The notes: generated by a model not told the origin, from the sequence alone. Positions 26,730 to 36,305 are shown, numbered from the stretch's first letter. The stretch is DNA of 64,000 nt from Pseudanabaena frigida (GCA_003242085.1 QBML01000001.1:62001-126000); one strand, 5' to 3'. Program-made: numbers and translations.

Positions 26730-28425
26730 AAATATGGACACAGCGACACTTTTAGAAAAATATTTTGATGTTGCTTTTGCTGCACCTGATGGGATTAAGA
26801 AGCTCCGCGAGTTGATTTTGTCTTTGGCGATGCAGGGGAAGTTAGTGCCACAAGATGAGGCTGATCAGCCTGCGAGTGAGTTGTTAAAGGAGATTGCGGC
26901 GGAGAAAAGTCGGTTGGTGAAGGATGGCAAGATTAAGGCTTCTAAGCCTTTGTCTGAGATTAAGCCTGATGAGGTTCCTTATGATTTGCCGAATGGTTGG
27001 GAGTGGGTGAGATTAGGAGATCTAGGAGAAGCCCAAACGGGCGCAACTCCATCTACAAAAGATATTGAAAATTTTGGTGATTTTATTCCATTTATTGGAC
27101 CAGGTGATATCAAGAACTACAAGATTGATTACTCTGGTCAGGGATTATCTGAGATAGGAGTTAATAAAGGTCGCTTAATTCAAAAAAATTCAATTCTAAT
27201 GGTTTGTATAGGTGGAAGTATTGGGAAACACGCAATAAACGATAGAGATCTTACCTGCAATCAACAGATTAATACTATTACTCCCTACAACTACGAATTT
27301 ACAAAATACATATTTTTCGCGATGGGAGAAAAATTTTTTCAAACGATGGTTATTAACCAATCTAGCGGTTCTGCAACACCAATAATCAATAAGCAGAAAT
27401 GGTCATCGATTCTTACTCCACTTCCACCACTTGCAGAACAACGCCGAATTGTTGCCAAGATTGATGAATTAATGGTGCGATGTGATGAACTGGAAAAGCT
27501 AAAAAATGAACGCAATCAAAAACAAATCACCCTCCACAAATCTGCCCTAAATCGCTTATTAACTGCCAAAGATCACAGCGATTTCCAAACCTCATGGCAT
27601 TTCATCACCCAACATTTCGGCGAACTTTATTCGGTTAAAGAAAATGTGGCGGAACTACGCAAAGCTATACTCCAACTTGCTGTGATGGGTAAGCTAGTCC
27701 CTCAAGATCCTAGCGATCAGCCTGCTAGTGAATTGTTAAAGGAAATTGAAAAAGAGAAACAAAAACTAATCAAAGAAGGAAAAATCAAAGATTCTAGACC
27801 CTTGCCAGAAATTAAATCTAATGAGATTCCCTACGATTTACCAAAGGGTTGGGAGTGGGTCAGACTACAGGAGGTATTAGATGTTCGAGATGGCACACAT
27901 GATTCTCCTAAAGATGCCATAGAAGGTGAAAGATACCCACTAATAACAAGCAAAAACTTTACTAACGGCAAAATTGATTTTTCAAATGCAAGACAAATAT
28001 CTGCTAAAGATTATTTTGAGATTTCAAAACGCTCCAAAGTAGATAGATTAGATATTCTATTTTCAATGATTGGTGGAAATATAGGTAATCAAGTTTTAGT
28101 TCAAGATGAATGTGAATTTAGCATTAAAAATGTTGCTTTATTCAAATATTACAATAGAGAGCTTACATACCCTTATTTTTTTAAAAGATATATGGAACAA
28201 ATAGCTATTTATCTACAACAAAAAGCTACTGGAGGAGCGCAGCCATTTGTATCTTTAGGGTTCTTAAGAAACTTAGTCATGGCACTTCCTCCCATCACTG
28301 AACAACATCGCATTGTTGCCAAAATCGATCAACTCATGACCCTTTGCGACGAGCTAGAAAAACAAATTGACGCAGCAGATAGCAAACAGACCAATCTGCT
28401 TAACTCCATGATGGCAAAGGTTTAG
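26722..28425 (+). CDS. hsdS: Type I restriction enzyme, S (specificity) subunit
   Basis: HsdS recognises the split DNA target. The 567-residue protein has two target-recognition domains, each preceded by the same module of about 65 residues (GKLVPQD..DQPASELLKEI and IPYDLP.GWEWVRL) and each followed by a spacer starting LPP..EQ.RIVAKID. Both recognition domains are more AT-rich than the repeat modules, as expected for swapped cassettes. GGAGG ends 6 nt before ATG 26722, so I choose this start over upstream in-frame ones. The 3' end is duplicated at 28740-28843. Confidence 0.94.
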   Translation: MSRNMDTATLLEKYFDVAFAAPDGIKKLRELILSLAMQGKLVPQDEADQPASELLKEIAAEKSRLVKDGKIKASKPLSEIKPDEVPYDLPNGWEWVRLGDLGEAQTGATPSTKDIENFGDFIPFIGPGDIKNYKIDYSGQGLSEIGVNKGRLIQKNSILMVCIGGSIGKHAINDRDLTCNQQINTITPYNYEFTKYIFFAMGEKFFQTMVINQSSGSATPIINKQKWSSILTPLPPLAEQRRIVAKIDELMVRCDELEKLKNERNQKQITLHKSALNRLLTAKDHSDFQTSWHFITQHFGELYSVKENVAELRKAILQLAVMGKLVPQDPSDQPASELLKEIEKEKQKLIKEGKIKDSRPLPEIKSNEIPYDLPKGWEWVRLQEVLDVRDGTHDSPKDAIEGERYPLITSKNFTNGKIDFSNARQISAKDYFEISKRSKVDRLDILFSMIGGNIGNQVLVQDECEFSIKNVALFKYYNRELTYPYFFKRYMEQIAIYLQQKATGGAQPFVSLGFLRNLVMALPPITEQHRIVAKIDQLMTLCDELEKQIDAADSKQTNLLNSMMAKV

Positions 28426-28478
28426 CTCACAACATAAAAATTTTGTTAGACTACACAACAAAACCCGATCACATTCTT

Positions 28479-28619
28479 ATGAAATCAATCGATCCAACCA
28501 TTCAGGCAGCTTGGACAAATGAAGCCAAAACTAGACGCGACGCAGTGCGGAATGGCTCTGTGGAAACTATTTCAGGAGATGATGCCCTAGCTCAAGTAAG
28601 AAGATTACTAGCTCAATGA
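28479..28619 (+). CDS. Short addiction-module antitoxin-like ORF (probably truncated)
   Basis: A 46-residue ORF. Its second half (AWTNEAKTRRDAVRNGSVET, then a DDALAQVRRLL end) resembles the C-terminal part of addiction-module component proteins (TIGR02574-like), which usually have about 25 more N-terminal residues. The stop overlaps a following ATG (ATGA 28616-28619), the usual coupling to a ParE-type toxin. It lies between hsdS and a copied hsdS tail, so it is likely a remnant. Confidence 0.5.
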   Translation: MKSIDPTIQAAWTNEAKTRRDAVRNGSVETISGDDALAQVRRLLAQ

Positions 28620-28702
28620 AGTATGTAGAAGCTTTAGCGGAATATTCTGATGCAGTGCTTTACGCGCGATCGAGCCAGACTTTATTCTCATATTGGCAGT
28701 GA
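28616..28702 (+). pseudogene. ParE-like toxin remnant
   Basis: A 28-codon frame (KYVEALAEYSDAVLYARS) that resembles the first helices of RelE/ParE toxins, then ends at a stop before the duplicated hsdS tail. Overlap with the antitoxin-like ORF supports a former TA pair. Confidence 0.35.
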
Positions 28703-28739
28703 TGCATTGTAGCCGAGAAGTTGGATACTGGAAGAATAG

Positions 28740-28843
28740 GAAATCGATAAACTGAATACCCATTGCAACGAGCTAGAAAAACAAATTGAGGCAGCAGAGA
28801 GCAAACAGACCAACCTGCTTAACTCGGTGATGACAAAGGTTTA
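28740..28843 (+). repeat. Duplicated 3' end of hsdS
   Basis: About 104 bp closely matching 28322-28425, ending in the same AAAGGTTTA stop context. It encodes the last hsdS residues (LEKQIEAAESKQTNLLNSV) but has no start. It records a second hsdS copy or a duplication around the TA remnant. Confidence 0.85.
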
Positions 28844-28879
28844 AACAGCTATATTTGTAAGAAACATCGCAGAAAACCT

Positions 28880-30241
28880 ATGACAAGTTTTGATTATGAC
28901 CTATTTGTGATTGGAGCGGGTAGTGGTGGACTAGCCGCGTCAAAGCGAGCAGCAGCATTTGGGGCAAAAGTAGCGATCGCAGAAGGTGACTTGGTGGGTG
29001 GTACTTGCGTAATTCGGGGTTGCGTACCCAAAAAGTTAATGGTCTATGCATCCCACTTTTCGCACTTCCCCCACGAATCCGCAGGCTATGGCTGGACAAT
29101 TCCCGCAGGAACTTTTGATTGGACGAAGCTACGCGAGTCAATTCAAACAGAAGTAATGCGCCTCAATAAACTGCACATCAGCTTCTTAGAAAAAACGAAT
29201 GTCGAGCTAATTTCAGGATTTGCCAAATTTGTAGACGCTCACACAGTAGCCGTCGGCGATCGCCAATTTACCGCCGAGCGCATACTGATCGCCGTAGGTG
29301 GAGAAGCCGCAAAGCCAGATCTACCAGGTATGGAGTATGCGATTACTTCCAAAGAAATGTTTTTGCTACCCAAATTTCCGCAGCGCTTTGCTGTTATCGG
29401 TGGCGGCTATATCGGCACAGAATTTGCAGGGATTATGCATGGACTAGGGGCAAAAGCAACGCAAATTATTCGCGATCGCTATATTTTGCGAGGATTTGAT
29501 GAGGATGTCCGCACCAATGTCCAAGAAGGGATGGTAAATCATGGCATTAACTTCCATACATGCATTGATAGCAGTTCGCTCACAATTACCAAAAATAGCG
29601 ATGACAGCTTAACAATTAATTTCAAAGATGGCAGTGGCAGTCCTCAAAGTCTTGAAGTTGATGCAGTTCTCGCCGCCACAGGTCGTCAGCCCAACCTCGC
29701 ACCTCTAAACTTAGCGCAAGCAGGCATCGAAATTGTCAATAATGCGATCGCCGTCAAAGAAGATAGCTGCACCAATCAGCCCCATATCTATGCGATCGGC
29801 GATTGTACTAATCGAGTCAACTTAACACCCGTAGCGATCGCTGAGGGTCGAGCCTTTGCCGATACCGTTTATGGACATACACCCCGATTTATTAGCCATA
29901 CCAATATTCCTTCGGCAGTGTTCTCTCAACCCGAAGCTGCCACTGTCGGTTTATCTGAAGAACAGGCAAAAGCTTTATATGGCGATCGGGTAAAAGTTTA
30001 TAAAACTAAGTTTCGTCCGATGTTCTATAGCCTCGCAGGAGGAGAAGCAAGAACAATGATGAAATTAATCGTCGTTGGTGAAGAAGAACGGGTTTTAGGC
30101 TTACATATGGTGGGCAAAGATGCCGCAGAAATCATTCAAGGGATGTCGCTAGTAGTGACGATGGGCGGCTGCAAAAAAGATCTCGACAATACAATGGCAA
30201 TGCATCCCACCGCAGCAGAAGAATTTGTCACTATGCGTTAA
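28880..30241 (+). CDS. gor: Glutathione-disulfide reductase
   Basis: It reduces oxidised glutathione with NAD(P)H. The 453-residue flavoprotein has the FAD motif GAGSGG, the redox-active C43/C48 pair in GGTCVIRGCVPKK (the VPKK form typical of glutathione reductases), a second Rossmann motif VIGGGYIGTEFAG near residue 175 and the C-terminal catalytic HPTAAEE. The sequence reads as complete. A repeat element follows the stop. Confidence 0.92.
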   Translation: MTSFDYDLFVIGAGSGGLAASKRAAAFGAKVAIAEGDLVGGTCVIRGCVPKKLMVYASHFSHFPHESAGYGWTIPAGTFDWTKLRESIQTEVMRLNKLHISFLEKTNVELISGFAKFVDAHTVAVGDRQFTAERILIAVGGEAAKPDLPGMEYAITSKEMFLLPKFPQRFAVIGGGYIGTEFAGIMHGLGAKATQIIRDRYILRGFDEDVRTNVQEGMVNHGINFHTCIDSSSLTITKNSDDSLTINFKDGSGSPQSLEVDAVLAATGRQPNLAPLNLAQAGIEIVNNAIAVKEDSCTNQPHIYAIGDCTNRVNLTPVAIAEGRAFADTVYGHTPRFISHTNIPSAVFSQPEAATVGLSEEQAKALYGDRVKVYKTKFRPMFYSLAGGEARTMMKLIVVGEEERVLGLHMVGKDAAEIIQGMSLVVTMGGCKKDLDNTMAMHPTAAEEFVTMR

Positions 30242-30251
30242 ATTTGTTTTT

Positions 30252-30435
30252 TCTTTGAATACAGCATTCCTAAGTCATTTGTGAGAATCTTGGGCTTCAG
30301 CTTCGCTCAGTTAACGGTTATTATTGCTAACTTAGCAAAGCGATGCACTGAACTTGCCAAAGTGTCGAAGCATTTCATGGCTGAGCAAAGTCGAAGCCAG
30401 TACCATGAATGATTTAGGATTGCTGTATTCAGAGA
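30252..30435. mobile_element. MITE-like element with 29-bp terminal inverted repeats
   Basis: Terminal repeats 30252-30280 and 30407-30435 match at 25 of 29 positions, and the inside is also palindromic (GGCTTC...GCTCAG at about 30291 with its partner near 30398). It has no coding capacity. A shorter relative with the same terminal word lies at 32429-32539, and the inner part resembles 49855-49925. Confidence 0.6.
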
Positions 30436-30490
30436 AAGAGGTTTGTGAAAACATCCCGATTCTTGACGTGAATTTATTCCAAAAGATTTA

Positions 30491-31900
30491 ATGGGCTTCA
30501 TTAAAAACTTACCTTTTTTTGCAATAAATCCTATCTTACTGATGGTAGGAATAAGCACTTTAGTTCTATTCTTCTTTAGCAGTCTCAGGCATTCACTATT
30601 TCATTCTGGTGCATGGGATTTAGGGATTTTCGATCAAGCAGTTTATTTAATCAGTCAAGGAGTAATACCTAATTCATCTTTTACAGATTTTCATATATTA
30701 GGAGACCATGCTGCATTCATACTTTATCCATTGAGCCTGTTATATCGAATTTACCCAGATGTACATTGGCTATTTCTAATTCAGGCAATTGCGCTTTCCT
30801 CAGGAGCTATTCCAGTATTTTATCTAGCTCGACAACAAAAATTAAATGACAATTTAGGGCACATATTATCTTTAGTGTATCTTTTGTCTCCATTGATATT
30901 CAATGCCAATTTATTTGATTTTCATCCTGATGCGATCGCAGTGCCATCTTTTCTATGGGCAGTGTTATGGGCAAGGTTAGATAAGTTACTACATTTTTGT
31001 ATTGCTGTAGTGATTGTACTTAGCTGTAAAGCTGTTTTTTCTCTTACTGTAATAGCTATGGGAATATGGTTATTTCTATTTGAAAAAAAGCTTTTAATGG
31101 GATCTCTATCAATAGTTGCAGGAATAGTTTGGTTTGTAATTGCGACTAAAATAATTATTCCCGCGATCGGTGGTGAATCAGCTAGCACAGCTCGTCATAT
31201 CACAAGATATATTTCTCTGGGAAGCTCTTATTCTGAGATATTTACTAATTTTTTCACAAAGCCAAATCTATTCTTTAACAAAGTATTTTCGATTGATAGT
31301 TTTACATATTTACTTTTATTATTTGCCCCGTTTATATGGTGTTGGCGTTCTAAAAATTTATCGCCTCTAATAGCTACCATCCCCACTATTACTATGAGCA
31401 TTTTGTCAGACGATCCAGCACAGAGATACCTAGCAAATCAATATCCTTTACCCATATTGCCATTTTTGATGCTTATAGCAATTTCTAATCTGAGCATTGC
31501 AGATCGTCAAAAAAAGTGGAACTTACGATTTATCGTATTTTGGGCTGCTTTAGTATTTATACTAATGTCCCGATTAAATCTCTTTACATGGGAATATTTA
31601 GACTCTTTAGATACTTGGAAAGAAAATAATGAAGCGATCGCCTTAGTAAAAGATCAAGGCAGTATTCTTACAACTCATGAAATCGCTCCTCATGTTACAC
31701 ATCGCTTAAAAGTTGAGACTACTCTCATAGGAGATCCTTCAAATTTAGATGACTTTGATTATGTGCTACTAAATGTTAGGTATCCAGGTTTTGGTAGTAA
31801 CCACGATTATTCCGTAGATTTAGTTGAGAAAGCAAAAAAAATACAGAATTTACAACTTGAATATCAAAAAAATGACGTCTACCTATTTGCTAAGAAATAA
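30491..31900 (+). CDS. DUF2079 multi-pass membrane protein
   Basis: A 469-residue integral membrane protein with about nine or ten hydrophobic helices. The first loop GAWDLGIFDQAVYLISQG and the FTDFHILGDHAAFIL motif are characteristic of the DUF2079 family, which is distantly related to GT-C type glycosyltransferases. A soluble C-terminal tail (after about residue 375) follows. Function unknown; envelope glycan work is a guess from the fold. The coding sequence is AT-rich. Confidence 0.8.
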   Translation: MGFIKNLPFFAINPILLMVGISTLVLFFFSSLRHSLFHSGAWDLGIFDQAVYLISQGVIPNSSFTDFHILGDHAAFILYPLSLLYRIYPDVHWLFLIQAIALSSGAIPVFYLARQQKLNDNLGHILSLVYLLSPLIFNANLFDFHPDAIAVPSFLWAVLWARLDKLLHFCIAVVIVLSCKAVFSLTVIAMGIWLFLFEKKLLMGSLSIVAGIVWFVIATKIIIPAIGGESASTARHITRYISLGSSYSEIFTNFFTKPNLFFNKVFSIDSFTYLLLLFAPFIWCWRSKNLSPLIATIPTITMSILSDDPAQRYLANQYPLPILPFLMLIAISNLSIADRQKKWNLRFIVFWAALVFILMSRLNLFTWEYLDSLDTWKENNEAIALVKDQGSILTTHEIAPHVTHRLKVETTLIGDPSNLDDFDYVLLNVRYPGFGSNHDYSVDLVEKAKKIQNLQLEYQKNDVYLFAKK

Positions 31901-32181
31901 GTTATAGAGTTGAAGAAAGTAGATAAATTTAAAAATCTTTAAGATAGCGATCGCTTCTTATTTTTGTATCAAATAAATCTATGTGAAGCATTAATATTGT
32001 AAAGAAATATTTAAACATCTCTCTGTCTTAAGAAATATTTATACTTATATCTAGATAAAGATCTTGTAAAGATTTATAAGGAATTTGTGACTATTATCGA
32101 TCTTTAATAATTTTTTAATTATCCATTATTTCCTTACAGACAAGCCAAATCTAGTCTCTAAATTATTATCTTTTTTAGTCT

Positions 32182-32216
32182 TGGGATCGCTCGCCGCACA
32201 ATGATCCCCATTTTTT
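32182..32216 (+). terminator. Orphan terminator-like hairpin
   Basis: TGGGATC (32182-32188) pairs with GATCCCA (32203-32209), followed after one base by six T. It is about 280 bp after the DUF2079 stop, far for that gene, so it may end a small RNA. Confidence 0.45.
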
Positions 32217-32428
32217 ATGCTTATAATAATTTTATTGCATATCTTGATTTCAAAAGTTTGTCTATCCCATACTTATCTGAACATAAATCTGCAACTAAAT
32301 CTAATTTTTGGGGAACTATTCATTTATAAATACATTCCACCACACCTGAAAAATCTCCAATCTACAAAAAATTAACTTGTTGATGTGATGAGTTCATTAC
32401 AATCACAAGACAATTGAACAAAATAATG

Positions 32429-32539
32429 TATAGCAATCCTAAATGATATGAGAGAGGCTTCAACTACGTAGGCTTCGACTTCGCCCAACCAACCAAGTCA
32501 AAGCTTACTGAATCTCAAAAATAATTTTGGACTGCTATA
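32429..32539. mobile_element. Short MITE-like palindromic element
   Basis: Termini TATAGCAATCCTAAAT (32429-32444) and the inverted copy at 32524-32539 agree at 14 of 16 positions. They match the terminal repeats of the element at 30252-30435, with GGCTTCGACTTCGCCCAACC inside. Confidence 0.55.
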
Positions 32540-32633
32540 AGTAGACTAAACTCAACCATTTCTATTTAAGATCGTATTTCCAGATTTTTTATAAAAAATA
32601 TTTAAATTTAACCTTAGTAAGAGTCTAACCAAA

Positions 32634-32897
32634 ATGATTGAATCTATACACTGCCCTAATTGTGGCGCGATCGCTGAGCGACATCATCTATCCTATCTTG
32701 CTCAAGTCAAGACCCAATGCGAAAAATGTGACTACCTATTAGTTATCTGCACTCGCAGCGGTCACGTTCTAGAGTCGTATGCTCCAGGGCTACCATCTCC
32801 ACGAGCAAATAAACCAGTAGCAGTAAGCATTCCTCATCTTTCTCAGCATCCGAACTATAATTCTCGCAACAGAGATATATCCGTTCTAAGTCATTAA
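32634..32897 (+). CDS. Small zinc-ribbon protein, cyanobacteria-type
   Basis: An 87-residue protein with a CPNC...CEKC zinc ribbon in the first 35 residues, followed by YLLVICTRSGHVLESYAPG and a low-complexity tail. Homologues in cyanobacteria are short and often mislabelled as PriA fragments; function is unknown. It stands alone between two non-coding stretches. Confidence 0.65.
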   Translation: MIESIHCPNCGAIAERHHLSYLAQVKTQCEKCDYLLVICTRSGHVLESYAPGLPSPRANKPVAVSIPHLSQHPNYNSRNRDISVLSH

Positions 32898-33233
32898 GCT
32901 GAAATAAGAGGCAATCTGGATTTAGATGCAAACACTTACAATAGAAAATGGCTCTTAGAGATCTGATTCACGAGTTAATCACTTCCCTGAGAGCCAAAAA
33001 TTTGCTTGATGCTTTTTGGTAGGGCTTAAGTTACGGATTAGCTCAGCCAACATTAGCTATTAGAAATAAACTTATCAATCGATCAGCACAAAAAAAGTTA
33101 AAATTCAAAAGCTTTAAGTTATCGACTACCAACAATGTCTTAGAGCAAAAATCGGGGTTTGAAGCGTAACCAACCAGATCGACCAATGACCGATACCCCA
33201 AAAAACGACAACTGTTCATTAAGAAACTGAAAC
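32898..33233. other. 336-bp intergenic region upstream of accC
   Basis: Nothing beyond short chance ORFs is visible. It should hold the accC promoter, which I cannot place. Confidence 0.6.
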
Positions 33234-34598
33234 ATGGCTCCAATCGCCAAACTACTTATTGCCAATCGAGGTGAAATTGCTCTCCGAATCATTCGGACTT
33301 GTGAAGAACTAGGAATTCCTACGGTTGCAGTTTATTCTGATATCGATCGCAATTCTTTGCATGTTCAATTAGCTCACGAAGCTGTTTGCATCGGCGATTC
33401 ACCCAGCAGCAAAAGCTATCTGAATATTCCCAACATTATTTCAGCCGCGATTACTCACAATGCCACCGCCATCCATCCTGGCTATGGTTTTTTGTCGGAA
33501 AATGCTCGATTTGCGGAAATCTGTGCCGATCATAATTTAATGTTCGTGGGGCCAAGCCCCCACTCAATTCGCTCGATGGGGGATAAATCTACTGCCAAAA
33601 AGACGATGCAAAAGGCAGGTGTACCAACCATTCCTGGTAGTGAAGGCTTGATCGAGTCAGAGGAGCAAGCAATTAAAATTGCCCATGAAATTGGCTATCC
33701 TGTGATGATCAAAGCAACCGCAGGTGGTGGCGGTCGGGGGATGCGCTTAGTCACCAATCCTGATGATTTACTGCGCCTGTTACGTGCTGCCCAAGGTGAA
33801 GCTGAGGCTGCCTTTGGCAATGGTGGTGTCTATATCGAAAAAGTGATCGAAGAGCCTCGCCACATTGAGGTGCAAATCTTGGCGGATATGCATGGTCATG
33901 TAGTGCATTTGGGCGAAAGAGACTGCTCGATCCAACGTCGTCACCAGAAGTTATTAGAAGAAGCGCCTAGTAGTGCCGTCAACCCCAAATTGCGGGAAAG
34001 AATGGGTGATGCGGCGGTAAAGGCGGCTAAAGCGATTAATTATCTCGGTGTGGGTACTGTCGAGTTTTTGCTGGATAAATACGGCAAGTTTTATTTCATG
34101 GAAATGAATACTCGCATCCAAGTTGAGCATCCTGTAACGGAGATGATCACGGGGATTGACTTGATTGCTGAGCAGTTACGAGTTGCCCAAGGCGAGAAAT
34201 TACGCTTCCAACAAAAGGATATTGAGATTCGTGGTCATGCGATCGAATGTCGGATCAATGCCGAAGATCCCGATCACAATTTTCGTCCAAATCCCGGTCG
34301 CATTAGTGGCTATTTGCCTCCCGGGGGCCCTGGTGTTCGCATGGACTCCCATGTTTATACCGATTATGTGATTCCTCCGTATTACGATTCGCTGATTGCG
34401 AAGTTGATTGTTTGGGGCAGCGATCGCAATGCGGCGATTTTACGCATGAAGCGAGCTTTGCGTGAATGTGCGATTACAGGTGTACCAACGACGATTCCTT
34501 TTCATCAGAAGGTTTTAGATGATGAGGAATTTAGATTAGGGCATGTGTACACCAACTATGTGCCATTACTGCAAGCGAGACTCGCAGAACAAGAATAA
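33234..34598 (+). CDS. accC: Acetyl-CoA carboxylase, biotin carboxylase subunit
   Basis: AccC carboxylates the biotin on AccB with ATP and bicarbonate, the first half-reaction of fatty-acid synthesis. The 454-residue protein starts [20 protein letters not shown] and has the ATP-grasp glycine loop [12 protein letters not shown], the [14 protein letters not shown] active-site motif and the RINAEDP segment. Length is standard. accB is not adjacent, as is common in cyanobacteria. A strong terminator follows. Confidence 0.97.
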   Translation: MAPIAKLLIANRGEIALRIIRTCEELGIPTVAVYSDIDRNSLHVQLAHEAVCIGDSPSSKSYLNIPNIISAAITHNATAIHPGYGFLSENARFAEICADHNLMFVGPSPHSIRSMGDKSTAKKTMQKAGVPTIPGSEGLIESEEQAIKIAHEIGYPVMIKATAGGGGRGMRLVTNPDDLLRLLRAAQGEAEAAFGNGGVYIEKVIEEPRHIEVQILADMHGHVVHLGERDCSIQRRHQKLLEEAPSSAVNPKLRERMGDAAVKAAKAINYLGVGTVEFLLDKYGKFYFMEMNTRIQVEHPVTEMITGIDLIAEQLRVAQGEKLRFQQKDIEIRGHAIECRINAEDPDHNFRPNPGRISGYLPPGGPGVRMDSHVYTDYVIPPYYDSLIAKLIVWGSDRNAAILRMKRALRECAITGVPTTIPFHQKVLDDEEFRLGHVYTNYVPLLQARLAEQE

Positions 34599-34628
34599 AG
34601 AAACATACCCCAGTGGGGTATGTTTCTT
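34598..34628 (+). terminator. Terminator of accC
   Basis: A 14-15 bp stem (34598-34612 with 34614-34628) of AAGAAACATACCCC and its complement, beginning on the last base of the stop codon. Confidence 0.8.
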
Positions 34629-34677
34629 AGGCTCGTAATTAGATCTAACAAAAACAACTCTAACGAAGGAGTCTAGA

Positions 34678-35259
34678 ATGCGCCAAAAGACTATTTTTGT
34701 TATCTCTTTTTGCGTAATGAGTAGTCTATGCAGCATTACTTTGGCGGATGTCCCTGTCGCCAATGAAGGACAAAAGCAGGGATTCGGTAAACTTATCTTT
34801 TCCGCAGACATTGTGCATCTTGATGGTGCAGTTACGGTTACTCGAACTGAAGACTATCAAGTAAAGTGGAACTCTGTACGCTTTCTTCCTGTAGAAAAAC
34901 GAAAGGACACCTATAGCGAAAGGCGACTGGTGGGCGGAACTAATAATTCCAACAAAAAAAAGAATGTTGTGGCTCTTATCCCCATTTACGCATTCCGAGG
35001 GATAAAAAATCCTGCTTTCGAGATTGCTTGGGTCAATGTGAATGGAAAAGCAGCACGATGTTTTCTTTTATTGCCCGAAAGTGATATCAACAAATCAATT
35101 GAAATTGCACAGCAAGCCTTCGGAAACAATAAATTATTTTCGACTCAACTCGATCCAAGAGTGCCAACTCTTTTTATCGATGCTGGAACAGTTCAGCCAA
35201 ATGCTGATATACGAATCGAATATGAAATTAAACCGAGAAGTCGCATTGTTTTTAATTAA
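34678..35259 (+). CDS. Secreted protein of unknown function
   Basis: A 193-residue protein with a Sec signal peptide (basic start, hydrophobic core, cleavage likely after about residue 23 near TLADV). The mature part is predicted mainly beta (VHLDGAVTVTRTEDYQVKW and AFEIAWVNVNGKAARCF) and rich in Lys/Arg/Asn. I do not recognise the family. GAAGGAG lies about 9 nt before the ATG. It follows the accC terminator and so has its own promoter. Confidence 0.65.
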   Translation: MRQKTIFVISFCVMSSLCSITLADVPVANEGQKQGFGKLIFSADIVHLDGAVTVTRTEDYQVKWNSVRFLPVEKRKDTYSERRLVGGTNNSNKKKNVVALIPIYAFRGIKNPAFEIAWVNVNGKAARCFLLLPESDINKSIEIAQQAFGNNKLFSTQLDPRVPTLFIDAGTVQPNADIRIEYEIKPRSRIVFN

Positions 35260-35376
35260 GAGGAAGGCGCGCGGCTCGACTCACCAATGTCTTATCTATA
35301 TTTCCGAAGACTAAAAACAATTCAAAAAAATAGCAGAGCCATTTTTTGAGTCTAAACTTCACTCGATTTAGTTTTA

Positions 35377-36237
35377 CTAACTCCATATATGCGTCAAATC
35401 TTGTACATTAATCTGTAAAAACTGACCTAAACTTTGAGCCATATTTTGAGCATTTATGATGGAGTTAGAAACTAGAGGAATCGGACTTTTTCTGTCTGAA
35501 ATATAGATTTTAATATAGTAAAAAATTCCACCTTTGCCTCCCCTCACCTTAGTAATTTTAATTTCTTGAATATCTATTAATAAAAATCGGTAATTCTGCT
35601 TACCAAAAATTGTTTGTACTTCCCAAATTAAAGATTGTTCATTGCGATCAAAAGTTAAACAATGCCATTGCAGTAAAAGATAAGCTAGCAGTATTTCGAT
35701 CGAAGGAAACAATAAAAGCAAGCATAGAAAAATAGCTGCCTGCCACTGTTGACTCGCAGGATAAATCAACTCTATTTTTCCATCACCAGAATCAACAAAC
35801 TTATTAAACTTTTCTACCCATGAGGCTAACTCATCAGCCTCCATATTCAGGCTAGGGGACATGCGATCGCTAAATATAGTTACTTCTTTGTCACTGGTTT
35901 TTAAAGTAATCCATTGTTCGTTATTCCCTTTCTTCCGTGGAACCAAATGAAAATCAGCTTTAGTAACATTTTGCCATGTAGTTTCTTCAGGCTTTGCATA
36001 TCCTAAAAAGCGATCGGAAGTTTGTTTACAAATAACTTTTTTGGATGCGTTATGCTCACAGGTTAGAGTCTTTGTTCCAATAGCATAGAGACTGTCATAA
36101 GCAATAAAAGGGAAAGAAAGTAATGGAGTTATACAAGCTGAGCCAAAAATACTTAAAAACACAATAATAATGACTTCAGGTTTCCCTTTAATTGTCATTT
36201 TTTGATTGTTTTCGGTTTGGACTATGTTGTATTGCAT
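35377..36237 (-). CDS. Membrane protein of unknown function
   Basis: A 286-residue protein with two hydrophobic regions (about residues 22-45 and 160-185) separated by a soluble part, and a mixed alpha/beta C-terminal domain with basic character (DIQEIKITKVRGGKGG). The layout resembles PH-like-domain membrane proteins, but I cannot assign a family. I start at 36237, where GGGAG lies about 10 nt upstream; the open frame reaches 36288 into the lpdA terminator. It lies downstream of lpdA on the same strand. Confidence 0.6.
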   Translation of the reverse strand: MQYNIVQTENNQKMTIKGKPEVIIIVFLSIFGSACITPLLSFPFIAYDSLYAIGTKTLTCEHNASKKVICKQTSDRFLGYAKPEETTWQNVTKADFHLVPRKKGNNEQWITLKTSDKEVTIFSDRMSPSLNMEADELASWVEKFNKFVDSGDGKIELIYPASQQWQAAIFLCLLLLFPSIEILLAYLLLQWHCLTFDRNEQSLIWEVQTIFGKQNYRFLLIDIQEIKITKVRGGKGGIFYYIKIYISDRKSPIPLVSNSIINAQNMAQSLGQFLQINVQDLTHIWS

Positions 36238-36276
36238 GAGATTCTCTCCCTTAGATTCAACAAAAGATTTAACAAA

Positions 36277-36299
36277 AAAGCACCCCATCGGGGTGCTTT
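36277..36299 (-). terminator. Terminator of lpdA
   Basis: AAAGCACCCC and its complement form a 10-bp stem with a 3-nt loop, just after the lpdA stop, followed on the minus strand by a T run. Confidence 0.85.
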
Positions 36300-36305
36300 C
36301 TTCAT

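Larger units (their letters stand above)
31901..32633. other. 733-bp AT-rich gap without a recognised gene
   Basis: No ORF with coding character is visible. It contains a terminator-like hairpin at 32182-32216, and a palindromic repeat element at 32429-32539. A small RNA ending at the hairpin is possible but not shown. Confidence 0.7.

Noticed and set aside
31901-33233. tRNA, rRNA, tmRNA or riboswitch in the large gaps
   Set aside because: I saw no T-loop (GGTTCGA...) with matching acceptor arms and no known riboswitch core in these or other gaps, though a covariance search was not possible.
33043-33243. Minus-strand ORF of 66 codons upstream of accC
   Set aside because: Composition is not coding-like, and it overlaps the accC start.
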